DNA of 64,000 bases from Brevundimonas subvibrioides (GCF_027271155.1 NZ_CP114542.1:1860001-1924000), one strand, 5' to 3'; positions 9,169 to 18,226 are shown, counted from the first letter of the stretch. Notes: a model not told the origin generated them from the sequence alone. Numbers and translations are program-made.

Positions 9169-9966
9169 ATGACTGACCCGACGCCGACCGATCCCGCGCC
9201 CGTGACCAGGTCCGATCCACTCGCCTGGTTCGGTTCGGGGCGTGGCGGTGCGGCCGCCCTGGCCGTGGCCGTAGTGGCGCTGGGTTTTTCGCTGGCCCCC
9301 TATGCGACAGGCGGCGATTTCGGCGCCAGGGTTCGGGCCTATCTGATGGCCAATCCCGCCGTGCTGGACGAGGTCGTTCAGGCCCGCGAACAGGCCGAGG
9401 CGAACAATACGGTCCAGAAGATCAATGCCGCCGTCGCGGCCAATCCGGCCCTGATGATGGCCGATGCGCGCGATCCATCCTTCGGCCCGGCTGACGCCAG
9501 GGTCACCGTGATCGAATTCTTCGACTTCCGCTGCCCCGGCTGCAAGGCGGTGGCCCGGGACTATGTCCGACTGATGGAGGCGCATCCCGACGTGCGGTTC
9601 GTGTTCAAGGACTGGCCCATTCTGGATCGGGGTAACGACACCACCTCCAACTATGCCGCCCGCGCGGCCCTGGCCGCCCACCAGCAGGGCAAATATCTGC
9701 AGGTCTATCAGGCCCTGATGGCCGAGAACGGCCTGACGCGCGCGGCGGTGGACCGTGTGCTGGCCGAGAACGGCGTCTCCATGGCGGCTGCCGCGACCGC
9801 CATCCGGTCGCCCGAGATGAACCGGCACCTGGCCGACATTCACACCACCGGCGCGACGCTGGGGCTGGTGGGCACCCCGACCTTCCTGATCAACGGAAAG
9901 ACCACCTCCAGCATCGCCCCGGCCGAGGTCCTGGCCGCCATCGAGGCCGCCAAGGCCGCGGCCTAG
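9169..9966 (+). CDS. DsbA-family thiol:disulfide oxidoreductase
   Basis: A 265-residue thioredoxin-fold protein acting outside the cytoplasm. The N-terminus has a membrane anchor or uncleaved signal (about residues 24-45), followed by a region typical of anchored DsbA/ScsC proteins. The active site is C122-P-G-C125 in FFDFRCPGC. The cis-proline loop is visible as GTPTFLING near residue 238. These features support disulfide oxidation or isomerisation in the periplasm; which of the two cannot be told. The CPGC dipeptide differs from the common CPHC or CPYC. It follows the M48 protease by 21 bases in the same direction, so the two may act together on envelope protein quality. Confidence 0.88.
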   Translation: MTDPTPTDPAPVTRSDPLAWFGSGRGGAAALAVAVVALGFSLAPYATGGDFGARVRAYLMANPAVLDEVVQAREQAEANNTVQKINAAVAANPALMMADARDPSFGPADARVTVIEFFDFRCPGCKAVARDYVRLMEAHPDVRFVFKDWPILDRGNDTTSNYAARAALAAHQQGKYLQVYQALMAENGLTRAAVDRVLAENGVSMAAAATAIRSPEMNRHLADIHTTGATLGLVGTPTFLINGKTTSSIAPAEVLAAIEAAKAAA

Positions 9967-10187
9967 GCCAGCTTCCCGGGCCAGCTTCAGGTGCATTGCC
10001 CTCGATCATGGTGGCGCGGCCCTCCAGCACCCGCACCTTGCCTCAAAGAGGGGCACAAAATCACCTGCCTGCACCATGCTTTCGGTCCATGAACCGATCC
10101 GCTCTCTCATGGCACCGCGTCGCCACCCGGCTCCTGTGACCGATCCGACGTTGATCGTGATCGCGCCGGGCCGGGTGCGCCCGGGCC

Positions 10188-10694
10188 TCAGGTCTCCGGC
10201 AACCGATAGGCCAGATCGTAGTGGTGGACGCCGTCGGTGATGGTCAGTCCGAAGTCGCCCGACAGCCCGACCAGCTCCCCTGTCCCCGATCCCGGCACGA
10301 CGGTAATCGACAGGGTGTAGCCGTCCGCATTGACGTCGCCGCGATGGGCCAGCAGGAAGGCGCCGGTCCTGCCGTCCAGGGTTCCCACCACACGCTCGAG
10401 CGCCACATAGGTGCCGGTTGTTTCCACGCCCGGCGGCCCACCCGCCAGCATCTGGCCGTCCGAGGTGCCGGTGATCCCGCCCTCGAACGTCTTGGACAGG
10501 ACGTAACGCGACAGACCGAGGCCCGCCTCGACCTGCTCCTCGTCGCCGGGTGTCATCGTCACCTCGAACGTGCCGGTCGCGTGATGCAGGCCCGCGTCCT
10601 GGGCCCGCGCCACACCGGCTCCGAATACGCCGATGCTCGCCAGAACCAGCAAGGTGATCAGCACCACATAGCCTCGAACCGTCAGAAATCGCAT
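10188..10694 (-). CDS. Secreted DUF3224 family protein
   Basis: A protein of about 168 residues with a signal peptide (VVLITLLVLASIGVFGAGVARA) and a single domain resembling DUF3224, a small beta-barrel family of unknown role. The typical stretches are ATGTFEVTMTP at the domain start, LSRYVLSKTFEGGITGTS in the middle, and GELVGLSGDFGLTITDGVHHYDLAY near the end. The start at 10694 is preferred over 10712 because GGGGGTCGGG precedes it. Some relatives lack a signal peptide; here it implies export. It stands alone between the dsbA-like gene and thiG. No substrate can be assigned. Confidence 0.75.
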   Translation of the reverse strand: MRFLTVRGYVVLITLLVLASIGVFGAGVARAQDAGLHHATGTFEVTMTPGDEEQVEAGLGLSRYVLSKTFEGGITGTSDGQMLAGGPPGVETTGTYVALERVVGTLDGRTGAFLLAHRGDVNADGYTLSITVVPGSGTGELVGLSGDFGLTITDGVHHYDLAYRLPET

Positions 10695-10761
10695 CCCGAC
10701 CCCCGTGAACATTTCGGGAACAGAATGGGCCGGTTGGCGACGCCCGTCAATCGCGGATCGA

Positions 10762-11580
10762 TCAGATCAGGCCGCCCAGCGGTGACGACGGGTCGGCATA
10801 CATCCGTTTGGCCATGCGCCCGGCCAGATAGGCCTCGCGTCCGGCGATCACCGCATGCTTCATCGCCCGGGCCATCCCGATCGGGTCCCGTGCTCCGGCG
10901 ATGGCCGTATTGGCGATGACCGCATCACAGCCCAGTTCCATGGCGATGGTCGCATCCGAGGCAGTGCCCACGCCCGCGTCGACCAGCACCGGCACTCCGG
11001 CCTGCTCGACGATCAGCCGGATGTTGACCCGGTTCTGGATGCCCAGACCCGATCCGATCGGCGAGGCCGCCGGCATGATGGCGGCAGCCCCCGCCGCCTC
11101 CAGCCGCTGGGCCATCACCACGTCGTCCGTGCAATAGACCATCACGTCGAACCCGTCCCTGACCAGCAGGTCCAGCGCCCGCAGCGTCTCGATCATGTCG
11201 GGATACAGGTGCGCCGAGTTCGACAGCACCTCCAGCTTGACCAGGTTCCAGCCCCCCGCCTCGCGCGCCAGACGCAGCGTCCGCACCGCGTCCTCGCCCG
11301 TGAAGCAACCGGCCGTATTGGGCAGGAAGGTGAACCGGTCCGGCTTCAGATAGTCGACCAGCATGGGCTGGGACGGATCGCTGAGGTTCACGCGGCGCAG
11401 CGCCACCGTGACGATGTCCGCCCCCGCCGCCTCGGCGGCGGCCGCGTTCTGGGCATAGTCGGCATATTTGCCGGTGCCGACGATCAGGCGCGACGAAAAC
11501 GTGCGACCGGCGACGGTCCAGCGATCGGATGAGGCATCCGCCGGAGCGGGCGGGCTGAAGGGTGCATTCATCCCGCTCAT
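10762..11580 (-). CDS. thiG: Thiazole synthase
   Basis: Forms the thiazole ring of thiamine from deoxyxylulose phosphate, dehydroglycine and the thiocarboxylate of ThiS, in the cytoplasm. The 272-residue TIM barrel has the Schiff-base lysine K115 in LVKLEVL. The motifs VGTGKY near the start, and [13 protein letters not shown] and [11 protein letters not shown] near the C-terminus, are standard. A short Pro/Ala-rich extension precedes the fold; a start at Met4 (11571) is possible. thiG normally sits beside thiS. Here it lies on the same strand as thiS but is separated from it by a band-7 protein gene and a small membrane protein gene. No thiE or thiC is in the window. Confidence 0.95.
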   Translation of the reverse strand: MSGMNAPFSPPAPADASSDRWTVAGRTFSSRLIVGTGKYADYAQNAAAAEAAGADIVTVALRRVNLSDPSQPMLVDYLKPDRFTFLPNTAGCFTGEDAVRTLRLAREAGGWNLVKLEVLSNSAHLYPDMIETLRALDLLVRDGFDVMVYCTDDVVMAQRLEAAGAAAIMPAASPIGSGLGIQNRVNIRLIVEQAGVPVLVDAGVGTASDATIAMELGCDAVIANTAIAGARDPIGMARAMKHAVIAGREAYLAGRMAKRMYADPSSPLGGLI

Positions 11581-11618
11581 CTAGGCGCTTTCACGTCGGA
11601 TCGAAACCACGGCGTCGG

Positions 11619-12668
11619 TTACCTTGGCGTCGTGCTCGCCGCGTCCCGGCTTTCGATCAGCTGGGCAAGGTTGACTCCCTGGCCGATCACGCAGGTGTTG
11701 GCGTTCAGCGGGCACAGACCCAGGGTGCGTTCGATCTCGCGCAGACGGACCACTTCGGGGTTGGAGCGGATGGATTCGGCCAACAGGCGGTTGGCCTCCG
11801 CCTGCCCCCGGGCCTGGGCGATGCGTGCCTCGGCGTTGGCGCGTTCCAGATTGACGCGTTCCAGGGCCGCGCGCGTGTTCTGTTCGGCCGTCGTGCGGGA
11901 CTGGATGGCCTGGATGACGCTCTCTGGATAGCGGATCGAGCCGACCCATTCCATGCGGATGATCTCGAGTCCCTGCGGCGTCCATTCCCGTTGCAGCGCC
12001 TGCATCGCCCGCTGCAGCACGATCTGTCGGCCGGGGCCGATGAGCTGGCCGGGGCAGTCGACAGCATCGGGCGTGCCGGGGGTGACCGTCGCGACCGGTG
12101 CGGCCTCTCCTGTTCCCGCAACGACAGCCGGCCCCGTGCCGATCTGCTGTGCGTTGCAGGCGACCGGCAGCTTCTCGGTCTCGCGGGCGATCGCGGCCCG
12201 CACCGAGGTCCGCAGCGGCCCGTCGATGAAGGCGTCGAACTCCTGCCGCCATGTCGCATACAGATCGGCCGCCCTGTCCTCGCGAACGCGGAACGTCAGT
12301 GCGACATCGGCCGTCATGGGAAGGCCGAGCACGTCCGAAAAGGTGATCTCCTCGTTCTCGCCCCCGTCCGAGTTCGGCTCTCGCGTGTAGCTGTAGGTGC
12401 GCTGCAGCGTCTGATAGGTGCGAATTTTCTCGCCAATGCCTTCCCAGTGGAAGCCCGGCCCCAACTCGTCGCGCTGCACGCCCGGGTTCGTCCCGAACTT
12501 GGTCGTCTTGATGCCCATGTAGCCGCTCTCAACGGTCACGCTGCAGGAAGTCACCGACAGGCTGGCGATGACCAGCAAGGTGAAGATGGCGACGATCATC
12601 CCGACCGTGCGGCCGATGGAGCCCGCACCGCGCGGCATCGACATTCGCGGCAGTCCAGCATTGGTCAT
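11619..12668 (-). CDS. Band-7/SPFH (prohibitin-like) membrane protein
   Basis: A 349-residue SPFH-domain protein. One hydrophobic segment (about residues 22-41) is followed by a lipobox-like V-T-S-C42, so it may be a membrane anchor or a lipoprotein signal. The band-7 fold runs from about residue 43 (VESGYMGIKTTKFG), then a helix rich in Ala, Arg and Glu (about 270-320) typical of SPFH oligomers. An insertion of about 40 residues between two cysteines (VACNAQQ to VDCPGQL) and a second Cys pair near the C-terminus (LCPLNANTC) suggest disulfides and a periplasmic location. It starts 12 bases after the small membrane gene upstream, with thiG 38 bases downstream. SPFH proteins usually scaffold membrane proteases; the partner is unknown. 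Confidence 0.8.
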   Translation of the reverse strand: MTNAGLPRMSMPRGAGSIGRTVGMIVAIFTLLVIASLSVTSCSVTVESGYMGIKTTKFGTNPGVQRDELGPGFHWEGIGEKIRTYQTLQRTYSYTREPNSDGGENEEITFSDVLGLPMTADVALTFRVREDRAADLYATWRQEFDAFIDGPLRTSVRAAIARETEKLPVACNAQQIGTGPAVVAGTGEAAPVATVTPGTPDAVDCPGQLIGPGRQIVLQRAMQALQREWTPQGLEIIRMEWVGSIRYPESVIQAIQSRTTAEQNTRAALERVNLERANAEARIAQARGQAEANRLLAESIRSNPEVVRLREIERTLGLCPLNANTCVIGQGVNLAQLIESRDAASTTPR

Positions 12669-12680
12669 CGACAGTCCTCT

Positions 12681-12902
12681 TCAGCGTTTCAGCGATTGAA
12701 TGGCCCAAGCCCAAAGCCGCCAGGCGCACCAGGCCAGGGCAATGACTCCGGCTATGGCCACAACCGTGGCGGTGATCAGACTGGCGGCGAAGGGCGCGGC
12801 AAGAATGGAGGGAACGACGTAGCGAACGAGAAAAATGAAGGCGATGATCAGGCTGATCAGGCCCAGTGCGGTCCCAAAGGCTGTCCTGACTTCGCGATTC
12901 AA
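12681..12902 (-). CDS. Small two-helix membrane protein
   Basis: A 73-residue protein with two hydrophobic helices (about residues 8-30 and 40-62) and a basic C-terminal end, W-A-I-Q-S-L-K-R. I do not recognise the family. It lies directly upstream of the SPFH gene with only 12 bases between them, so translational coupling is likely and it may be a partner of that protein. It lies between thiS and thiG, which is unusual. The reading frame and membrane pattern make a real gene likely, although no catalytic motif is present. Confidence 0.6.
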   Translation of the reverse strand: MNREVRTAFGTALGLISLIIAFIFLVRYVVPSILAAPFAASLITATVVAIAGVIALAWCAWRLWAWAIQSLKR

Positions 12903-12970
12903 AGCACCCTCCCTGACAGGTCAGGCGGGAAGGATGGCCGGAACGCCAGAGACCTTCAACCAAAACCCGC

Positions 12971-13168
12971 TCAGCCGCCGCCCACGAACTGGACCAGTTC
13001 GATCCGGTCGCCCTCGGCCAGGGGCGTGTCCGCATGGAGCGAGCGGGGCACGATGGCCAGGTTTCGCTCCACGGCGACCTTGCGAACGTCGAACCCCAGC
13101 TCCTCGACGAGGGCCAGAACCGTCCGCGCGGTCACTTCACGCGTATCTCCGTTGACTTGAATGCGCAA
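12971..13168 (-). CDS. thiS: Sulfur carrier protein ThiS (TTG start)
   Basis: A 65-residue ubiquitin-like carrier whose C-terminal Gly-Gly is adenylated and thiocarboxylated to supply sulfur to ThiG. The frame ends in RIELVQFVGGG, the expected tail. The start is assigned to TTG at 13168-13166. The next residues are RIQVNG, the usual ThiS beginning, and GGAG lies 8 bases upstream. The reading frame is open further upstream, to 13243, but that extension has no ribosome site and no similarity to ThiS. It is the first gene of a same-strand run thiS - small membrane protein - SPFH - thiG. Confidence 0.9.
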   Translation of the reverse strand: MRIQVNGDTREVTARTVLALVEELGFDVRKVAVERNLAIVPRSLHADTPLAEGDRIELVQFVGGG

Positions 13169-13314
13169 TTCGTCAGCTCCAATGACCTGAACGCCTGGAT
13201 TGAAATCGCTCAACGTTCCAGCCGAACTTCTCGCGGAAAACATACCGCGTTTCGGCGCGAAGGGGCATTAGTCCGCGCTTCCCACAAAGACGGCTTCCGA
13301 CCCGTTGCAGTCGT

Positions 13315-13851
13315 TCACGTTTCGCTTGGTAGGGACGCCTTCCAGCAATTCGACAAGTCCTCAGACATACGCTCATGCCACGTTGCAACGGGGGAGTCGT
13401 AGTTTCCGCCGAATGCCAGTTCGCCTGCCGCGTCGTCACCCCAAGCGGCGTAGCTGAAACTCAAGTGATACTGGACGCCATCAAAAACTGGAGGCGGCGG
13501 CGGCGTGGCGCGATACATGCCCGGGATTGAAATGGATGGCGGAGCCAAGGCCGCCATACTCGCAATCGTCGCAGTCAAAGGCTCGCATGTTTTAGTGTCG
13601 GCCCATGATAGTCCTGCCTGCGGATCAATGCGGCGCACAGCAAACTGCGCTCGACGGTCGCTTCCCAGTGAAGTCCAGTAAACGTAGAATGACCAATCTT
13701 CCGTCCGACCGTCAAAGGCACCGCGCACACTCAGTTCAGCGAACTGTCTGCCTCGAAGAAAACCTTCGTCTGATACTGACTGAGCGCGAGAAGAACTGGC
13801 CGAAACGACCGACAGCGCACTAAGTCCGAAAATGCTTAGCTTGAACCACAT
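13315..13851 (-). CDS. Secreted hypothetical protein
   Basis: A 178-residue protein of unknown family. The start at 13851 is chosen because GAAGGAGG precedes it at good spacing; the in-frame upstream extension lacks such a site. A signal peptide is clear (MWFKLSIFGLSALSVVSASSSRAQS). The mature part holds aromatic-rich strands (WSFYVYW, YHLSFSYAAW), two widely spaced cysteines and a Pro run, consistent with a small exported beta-rich protein. Its codon use is visibly less GC-biased than the neighbours, suggesting acquisition or relaxed selection. It lies between the thi genes and aroQ with no obvious partner. Confidence 0.65.
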   Translation of the reverse strand: MWFKLSIFGLSALSVVSASSSRAQSVSDEGFLRGRQFAELSVRGAFDGRTEDWSFYVYWTSLGSDRRAQFAVRRIDPQAGLSWADTKTCEPLTATIASMAALAPPSISIPGMYRATPPPPPVFDGVQYHLSFSYAAWGDDAAGELAFGGNYDSPVATWHERMSEDLSNCWKASLPSET

Positions 13852-14118
13852 TGTCCCTCCTTCTGTCAGCGGATCAGCCAGCCTAACACACCGTCGATAG
13901 GTCCGCTTTCCACCTGTTGCAGGCATCAAGCGCGGCCGGTTCCGTAGCTTCCGTTGACTTAACGGGCGCTCGGGCCGGAAATCATTTGACCCTCTCGCGC
14001 ATGTCGTTACGTCAACCCGATCCGTTCCGGCGCGTCCCCGGCTTTGACGCGGCTCGCCGTTCCGCTAAAAGGCCGCCCCACCGAGGCGGTCCAGCCGTCG
14101 CCAACCTGTCCGGAGCGA

Positions 14119-14598
14119 ATGCCCGAAACCCCCGTCCTTTACGTTCTGAACGGCCCCAACCTCAACCTTCTGGGTGTGCGGGAGCCGCACATCTATGGAC
14201 GCGAGACCCTGGCCGACGTCCAGGCCCTGTGCGAGGCGGCAGCCGAAGGCGCGACGATCGTGTTCCGGCAGACCAATCGCGAGGGCGAGCTGATCGACTG
14301 GGTCCAGGAGGCGCGCACCGAGGCGCACGCCCTGATCCTGAACCCGGCCGGTTATGGCCATACATCCATCGCCCTGCTCGATGCGCTGAAGGCCCTGACC
14401 ATTCCGGTGATAGAGTGCCACCTGTCCAACCCGGCGGCGCGCGAGGAATTCCGGCACAGGACCTACGTCTCGCTGGCCGCGACCGGCGTCGTCTCGGGCT
14501 TCGGAGCCCGATCCTATGAACTGGCCGTCAAGGCCGCTCTCCGGCTGGTGGGGGAACGCAAGATCTCCGCCGGCCGTTTGAACCCAGACAAGGCATAG
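14119..14598 (+). CDS. aroQ: Type II 3-dehydroquinate dehydratase
   Basis: Catalyses the third step of the shikimate pathway, 3-dehydroquinate to 3-dehydroshikimate. The start at 14119 gives 159 residues, normal for the type II dodecameric enzyme. Upstream in-frame starts would add an unconserved extension. Key stretches are [19 protein letters not shown] with the catalytic Arg and Tyr, [12 protein letters not shown], and [20 protein letters not shown] with the catalytic His. The ribosome site GGAG is unusually close, three bases before ATG. accB starts six bases after the stop, and this aroQ-accB-accC order is common in alphaproteobacteria. Confidence 0.95.
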   Translation: MPETPVLYVLNGPNLNLLGVREPHIYGRETLADVQALCEAAAEGATIVFRQTNREGELIDWVQEARTEAHALILNPAGYGHTSIALLDALKALTIPVIECHLSNPAAREEFRHRTYVSLAATGVVSGFGARSYELAVKAALRLVGERKISAGRLNPDKA

Positions 14599-14603
14599 CT
14601 GTT

Positions 14604-15113
14604 ATGGCGACCGAAAAACCGCTGAAGAACGAACCGTCGACCGAGATCGACGCCGCCCTGGTCCGCCAGCTGGCCGATATCCTGAATGACACCTCCCTGA
14701 CGGAGATCGAGGTCGAGCGGGGCGAGCTTCGCATCCGCGTCGCGCGCGAGATCACGGCCGCGCCGGTCATGCAGTATGCCGCCGCGCCGCAACAGGCCGC
14801 ACCGGCTGCCGCACCGGCCCCGGTCGCCGCACCGGCCGCAATGGCGTCGGATCCGGCGACGATCGTCGCCCGGGCCGGAGAGCAGGTGAAGTCGCCTATG
14901 GTCGGCACCGTCTATCTTCAGGCCTCGCCGGAAGCCCCGGCCTTCGTCCAGCCGGGCGACAAGGTGAAGAAGGGCCAGACCCTGCTGATCATCGAAGCGA
15001 TGAAGACGATGAACCCGATCCAGGCCCCGCGCGACGGCGTCGTGGCCGACATTCTGGTCGGCGACGCCCAGCCGGTCGAATTCGGCGAACCTCTCGTCCT
15101 GCTCGAGGCCTAG
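14604..15113 (+). CDS. accB: Biotin carboxyl carrier protein of acetyl-CoA carboxylase
   Basis: Carries the biotin that shuttles CO2 between the carboxylase and transferase subunits for malonyl-CoA synthesis. Of 169 residues, the N-terminal part is helical and the middle is an Ala/Pro-rich flexible linker (about residues 52-90). The C-terminal biotinyl domain carries the attachment lysine K134 in IIEAMKTMN. Length and layout are standard. Directly followed by accC. Confidence 0.97.
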   Translation: MATEKPLKNEPSTEIDAALVRQLADILNDTSLTEIEVERGELRIRVAREITAAPVMQYAAAPQQAAPAAAPAPVAAPAAMASDPATIVARAGEQVKSPMVGTVYLQASPEAPAFVQPGDKVKKGQTLLIIEAMKTMNPIQAPRDGVVADILVGDAQPVEFGEPLVLLEA

Positions 15114-15116
15114 GCC

Positions 15117-16463
15117 GTGTTCACCAAGGTCCTGATCGCCAACCGCGGCGAGATCGCGCTGCGTATCCACCGCGCATGCAAGGAGATGGGCATCTCCACC
15201 GTCGCCGTGCACTCCGAAGCCGATCGCGGCGCCATGTGGGTGCGTCTGGCCGACGAGAGCGTCTGCATCGGCCCCGCCCCGGCCGCCAAATCCTATCTGA
15301 ACATCCCCTCGATCATCGCGGCGGCCGAGATCACCGGGGCCCAGGCCATCCACCCGGGCTACGGCTTCCTGTCCGAGAACGCCCGCTTCGCGGAGATTGT
15401 CCAGGCCCATGGCATGACCTTCATCGGCCCGACGCCGGAGCACATCCGCGTCATGGGCGACAAGATCACGGCCAAGCAGACGGTGCTTGCGGCGGGCATT
15501 CCCTGCGTCCCCGGCTCAGCCGGTGAGGTCGAGACGATCGAGGACGCCATCGCGGCGTCGAAGACCATCGGCTTTCCCCTGATCGTCAAAGCGGCAGCGG
15601 GCGGCGGCGGGCGCGGCATGAAGGTCGCCCTGACGCCGGAGGACCTCGTCGAGGCCGTCCAGACCGCCCAGACCGAGGCCCGGGCCGCCTTCGGCAACGG
15701 CGCGGTCTATATGGAGCGCTATCTCCAGAAGCCCCGCCATATCGAGATCCAGGTCGTCGCCGACAGCCACGGCAACGTCGTCCATCTGGGCGAGCGCGAC
15801 TGTTCGCTGCAGCGCCGCCACCAGAAGGTGCTGGAAGAGGCCCCCTCGCCCGCCCTGTCGGCCGCGGAACGGATCGCCATCGGCGAGACGGTCAACAAGG
15901 CCATCGGCAAGATCGGCTATCTGGGCGTCGGCACCATCGAGTTCCTGTGGGAGGACGGGGAGTTCTTCTTCATCGAGATGAACACCCGCCTGCAGGTCGA
16001 ACACCCGGTCACCGAGGCCGTCACCGGCGTCGATCTGGTGCGCGAACAGATCCGCATCGCCGCCGGTCTGCCGCTGAGCTTCACCCAGGAGGACATCCAC
16101 TTCGAGGGCCACGCCATCGAGGTCCGGATCAACGCCGAGAACGCCGAGACCTTCGCCCCCTCGCCGGGCACCGTCACCGACTTCCACGCGCCCGGCGGTC
16201 TGGGCGTGCGGCTGGATAGCGCGATCTACGCCGGCTATTCGATCCCGCCCTATTACGACAGCCTGATCGGCAAGCTGATCGTCCACGGCCGCGACCGCGC
16301 CGAATGCATCGCCCGTCTGAAGCGCAGCCTGAACGAGATGGTCATCGGCGGCGTCGACACGACCATCCCGCTGTTCCAGAAACTGCTCGCCGAGCCCGAC
16401 ATCCTGTCGGGCGACTACGACATCCACTGGCTGGAAAACTGGGCCAGGCGGCAAAAGGCGTGA
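15117..16463 (+). CDS. accC: Biotin carboxylase subunit of acetyl-CoA carboxylase (GTG start)
   Basis: ATP-dependent carboxylation of the biotin on AccB, the first half-reaction of fatty acid synthesis. The GTG start lies four bases after the accB stop and gives the usual beginning [16 protein letters not shown]. The ATP-grasp fold is complete: the glycine-rich [12 protein letters not shown] loop, the EAPSPALS region, [16 protein letters not shown] with metal-binding residues, and EVRINAEN. The 448-residue length is normal. Translational coupling to accB is likely. Confidence 0.97.
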   Translation: MFTKVLIANRGEIALRIHRACKEMGISTVAVHSEADRGAMWVRLADESVCIGPAPAAKSYLNIPSIIAAAEITGAQAIHPGYGFLSENARFAEIVQAHGMTFIGPTPEHIRVMGDKITAKQTVLAAGIPCVPGSAGEVETIEDAIAASKTIGFPLIVKAAAGGGGRGMKVALTPEDLVEAVQTAQTEARAAFGNGAVYMERYLQKPRHIEIQVVADSHGNVVHLGERDCSLQRRHQKVLEEAPSPALSAAERIAIGETVNKAIGKIGYLGVGTIEFLWEDGEFFFIEMNTRLQVEHPVTEAVTGVDLVREQIRIAAGLPLSFTQEDIHFEGHAIEVRINAENAETFAPSPGTVTDFHAPGGLGVRLDSAIYAGYSIPPYYDSLIGKLIVHGRDRAECIARLKRSLNEMVIGGVDTTIPLFQKLLAEPDILSGDYDIHWLENWARRQKA

Positions 16464-16470
16464 TCCCCCC

Positions 16471-16493
16471 ATCCTGTCCCCGTGGGGAAGGAT
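16471..16493 (+). promoter_or_regulatory. Hairpin over the aat ribosome binding region
   Basis: The 37-base gap between accC and aat contains a stem: ATCCT and TCCCC pair with GGGGA and AGGAT around a two-base GT loop, with one bulged G. The right arm includes the purine-rich GGAAGGAT that would serve as the aat ribosome site. The hairpin could reduce aat translation, or it may simply be a shortened copy of the palindromic elements found elsewhere in the window. Confidence 0.4.
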
Positions 16494-16500
16494 AGCGACC

Positions 16501-17196
16501 GTGACCGACCCTGCGGCCTCTGCCTTTCCCCTGCCGGGTCTGTTCACCGCCGAGGCCCTGCTGGCGTGCTACGCCCGGGGCGTGTTCCCCATGGGCGAGG
16601 GTCGGGACGACCCGCGGGTGTTTCTGGTCGAACCCGAGCAACGCGGCGTCATCCCTCTGGACGCCTTTCACATCCCGACCCGGCTGCGCAGGACCGTTCG
16701 CGCCGAACCGTTCGTCGTCCGGGTCGACACCGCCTTCGCCGCTGTCCTGGACGCCTGCGCATCGCCATCACCGGGACGCGAGGACACCTGGATCAACGCC
16801 CCCATTCGCAGACTGTACGTCGAGCTGAACGCCCGGGGACGGGCCCACAGCATCGAGTGCTGGCGCGACGAGGTCCTGGTCGGGGGTCTCTATGGCGTGA
16901 CCCTGGGGGGGGCCTTCTTTGGCGAGAGCATGTTCAGCCGCGCCACGGACGCCTCGAAAGTCGCCCTGGTGCATCTGGTCGCGCGGCTGCGCCGGGGCGG
17001 CTGGCGCTTGCTGGACGCCCAGTTCAGGACGCCCCACCTGGATCAGTTCGGCCTGATCGAGATGCCCCAGGCCGACTATCTGAAACGGCTGGCCATGGCC
17101 CTTGAATGCGGTCCCGAGACGATGGCCCTGTCGATCCCGCTGTCGGGGTCGGACGCCGTGACCTATGCCTTGCAGCCCACGATCCAGGCGTCATAG
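16501..17196 (+). CDS. aat: Leucyl/phenylalanyl-tRNA--protein transferase (GTG start)
   Basis: Adds Leu or Phe from tRNA to the N-terminus of proteins starting with Lys or Arg, marking them for ClpAP (N-degron pathway). The 231-residue frame begins at GTG and shows family stretches: LLACYARGVFPMGEG, PEQRGVIPLD, INAPIRRLYVELNARGRAHSIECW, GGLYGVTLGGAFFGESMFSR and LLDAQFRTPHLDQFG. Its 3' end overlaps the 3' end of the DUF2155 gene on the opposite strand by 34 bases. Confidence 0.95.
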   Translation: MTDPAASAFPLPGLFTAEALLACYARGVFPMGEGRDDPRVFLVEPEQRGVIPLDAFHIPTRLRRTVRAEPFVVRVDTAFAAVLDACASPSPGREDTWINAPIRRLYVELNARGRAHSIECWRDEVLVGGLYGVTLGGAFFGESMFSRATDASKVALVHLVARLRRGGWRLLDAQFRTPHLDQFGLIEMPQADYLKRLAMALECGPETMALSIPLSGSDAVTYALQPTIQAS

Positions 17197-17837
17197 ATCG
17201 GGTGTTGCAGACCGCTGATCGCCGGTGTGGACGAGAACATCCAGCCGCGGAAGATCTGTCGCGGTGCCGTCCCCGGCGAGGCGCGCGGCTGAAGGGTGAT
17301 GTCCAGATAGGCGATGGCGTCCTTCACCACCTCATTGTCGGCCGAGACCTCGCAGGCGCGGGCGGTAAAGATCAGATTGTTGTTGAACCGCACCGGCGGC
17401 CCGCCGACCTCGACCTCGAACCGCATGCTCTCGGCCGTGATCTTGTCGATGGCCTCGACGATGGCGACGCGACGGCGCTGGCGCGGCGTGGGCGTATCGG
17501 CGGCGAGACGCCTGGCCTTGTCCTCCTCGCTTTCGCCCTCGCCCTTGTCCGCTTCGTCGGTGGCGGCGTCTTCCTCGTCAGAGATCTCATCGGCGGCCAG
17601 CTCGGTCGTCTCGACGGCAGGGATCGGCGGGGTAATGGCGATGGGCACGGCGGGGGCCGGATCGCCGGCCGGAGCCGCTTCCTGACCCGGATCACTGCGC
17701 AGGGCATCGCCGACAGGGTCTGCGGCCGGTCGGGCATCCTGCGGCGGGCCGTCCTGGCGGCCACCGGCCACGACGACACCGGATGTCGCCAGAACGACGG
17801 CGGCCGTGACCGCCAGAACCCGGTGCAGGGCGGTCAT
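17163..17837 (-). CDS. Secreted DUF2155 family protein
   Basis: About 224 residues. The start at 17837 overlaps the stop of the upstream NDUFA12 gene (ATGA), indicating translational coupling. A signal peptide (LHRVLAVTAAVVLATSGVVVAGG) is followed by a Pro/Ala/Glu-rich low-complexity region (about residues 25-120). The conserved C-terminal domain shows VRFNNNLIFTARACEV, LDITLQP and RQIFRGWMFSSTPAISGLQHPIYDAWIVGC. The two cysteines probably form a disulfide. DUF2155 is an alphaproteobacterial family of unknown role that often sits beside NDUFA12 and aat, as here. It converges on aat with overlapping 3' ends. Confidence 0.85.
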   Translation of the reverse strand: MTALHRVLAVTAAVVLATSGVVVAGGRQDGPPQDARPAADPVGDALRSDPGQEAAPAGDPAPAVPIAITPPIPAVETTELAADEISDEEDAATDEADKGEGESEEDKARRLAADTPTPRQRRRVAIVEAIDKITAESMRFEVEVGGPPVRFNNNLIFTARACEVSADNEVVKDAIAYLDITLQPRASPGTAPRQIFRGWMFSSTPAISGLQHPIYDAWIVGCKA

Positions 17838-18226
17838 TCGGGCTTCCAGGCTTCGTAATCGCCCGTCGCGGCGGGGCGCACGCCCTCGGCGGCCAGCGAC
17901 CCTTGCGGATGCCAGGCCAGCGGCGTGCCGGTCATATTGGGCAGGTGATCCTTCTCCCACCGGCGGCGCGGCAGCGGAGCCTCGGTCGGCGGCTCGTCGA
18001 AGGTGTAGTGCAGCCAGCCGTGCCAGTCCGGCGTCACCTTGGATGCCTCGGCATAGCCGTTATAGACGACCCAGCGCCGCTTGCGGCCGTCATAGCTGAT
18101 GTGGTCGCGCGACTGGTAATAGCGGTTGCCGTTCTCGTCGGTGCCGATCAGCTCGCCACGCCTGGCGATGGTGAAGAAGGTGCCGATCGTCGCGCCGGAC
18201 GTCCAACCGAAGATTCTGCCGAGCAC
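17834..18226 (-). CDS. NDUFA12-family complex I accessory subunit
   Basis: A 130-residue relative of the mitochondrial complex I subunit NDUFA12, found in alphaproteobacteria. Recognisable stretches are [49 protein letters not shown] and [22 protein letters not shown]. It is expected at the membrane-arm junction of NADH:ubiquinone oxidoreductase, although the nuo operon is not in the window. Its stop overlaps the start of the DUF2155 gene. Confidence 0.92.
   Translation of the reverse strand: MLGRIFGWTSGATIGTFFTIARRGELIGTDENGNRYYQSRDHISYDGRKRRWVVYNGYAEASKVTPDWHGWLHYTFDEPPTEAPLPRRRWEKDHLPNMTGTPLAWHPQGSLAAEGVRPAATGDYEAWKPE

Noticed and set aside
9967..10187. Possible gene remnant after the DsbA-like gene (minus-strand phrase G-K-V-R-V-L-E-G-R-A-T-M-I-E-G-N)
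   Set aside because: Too short to assign, no start or stop context, and I cannot name a family; kept only as a possible fragment. Nothing else is seen in this gap.
13169..13314. Possible TPP riboswitch upstream of thiS
   Set aside because: The conserved CTGAGA and related TPP motif blocks are not present on the minus strand; the ACCTGA stretch seen is on the wrong strand and without partner helices.
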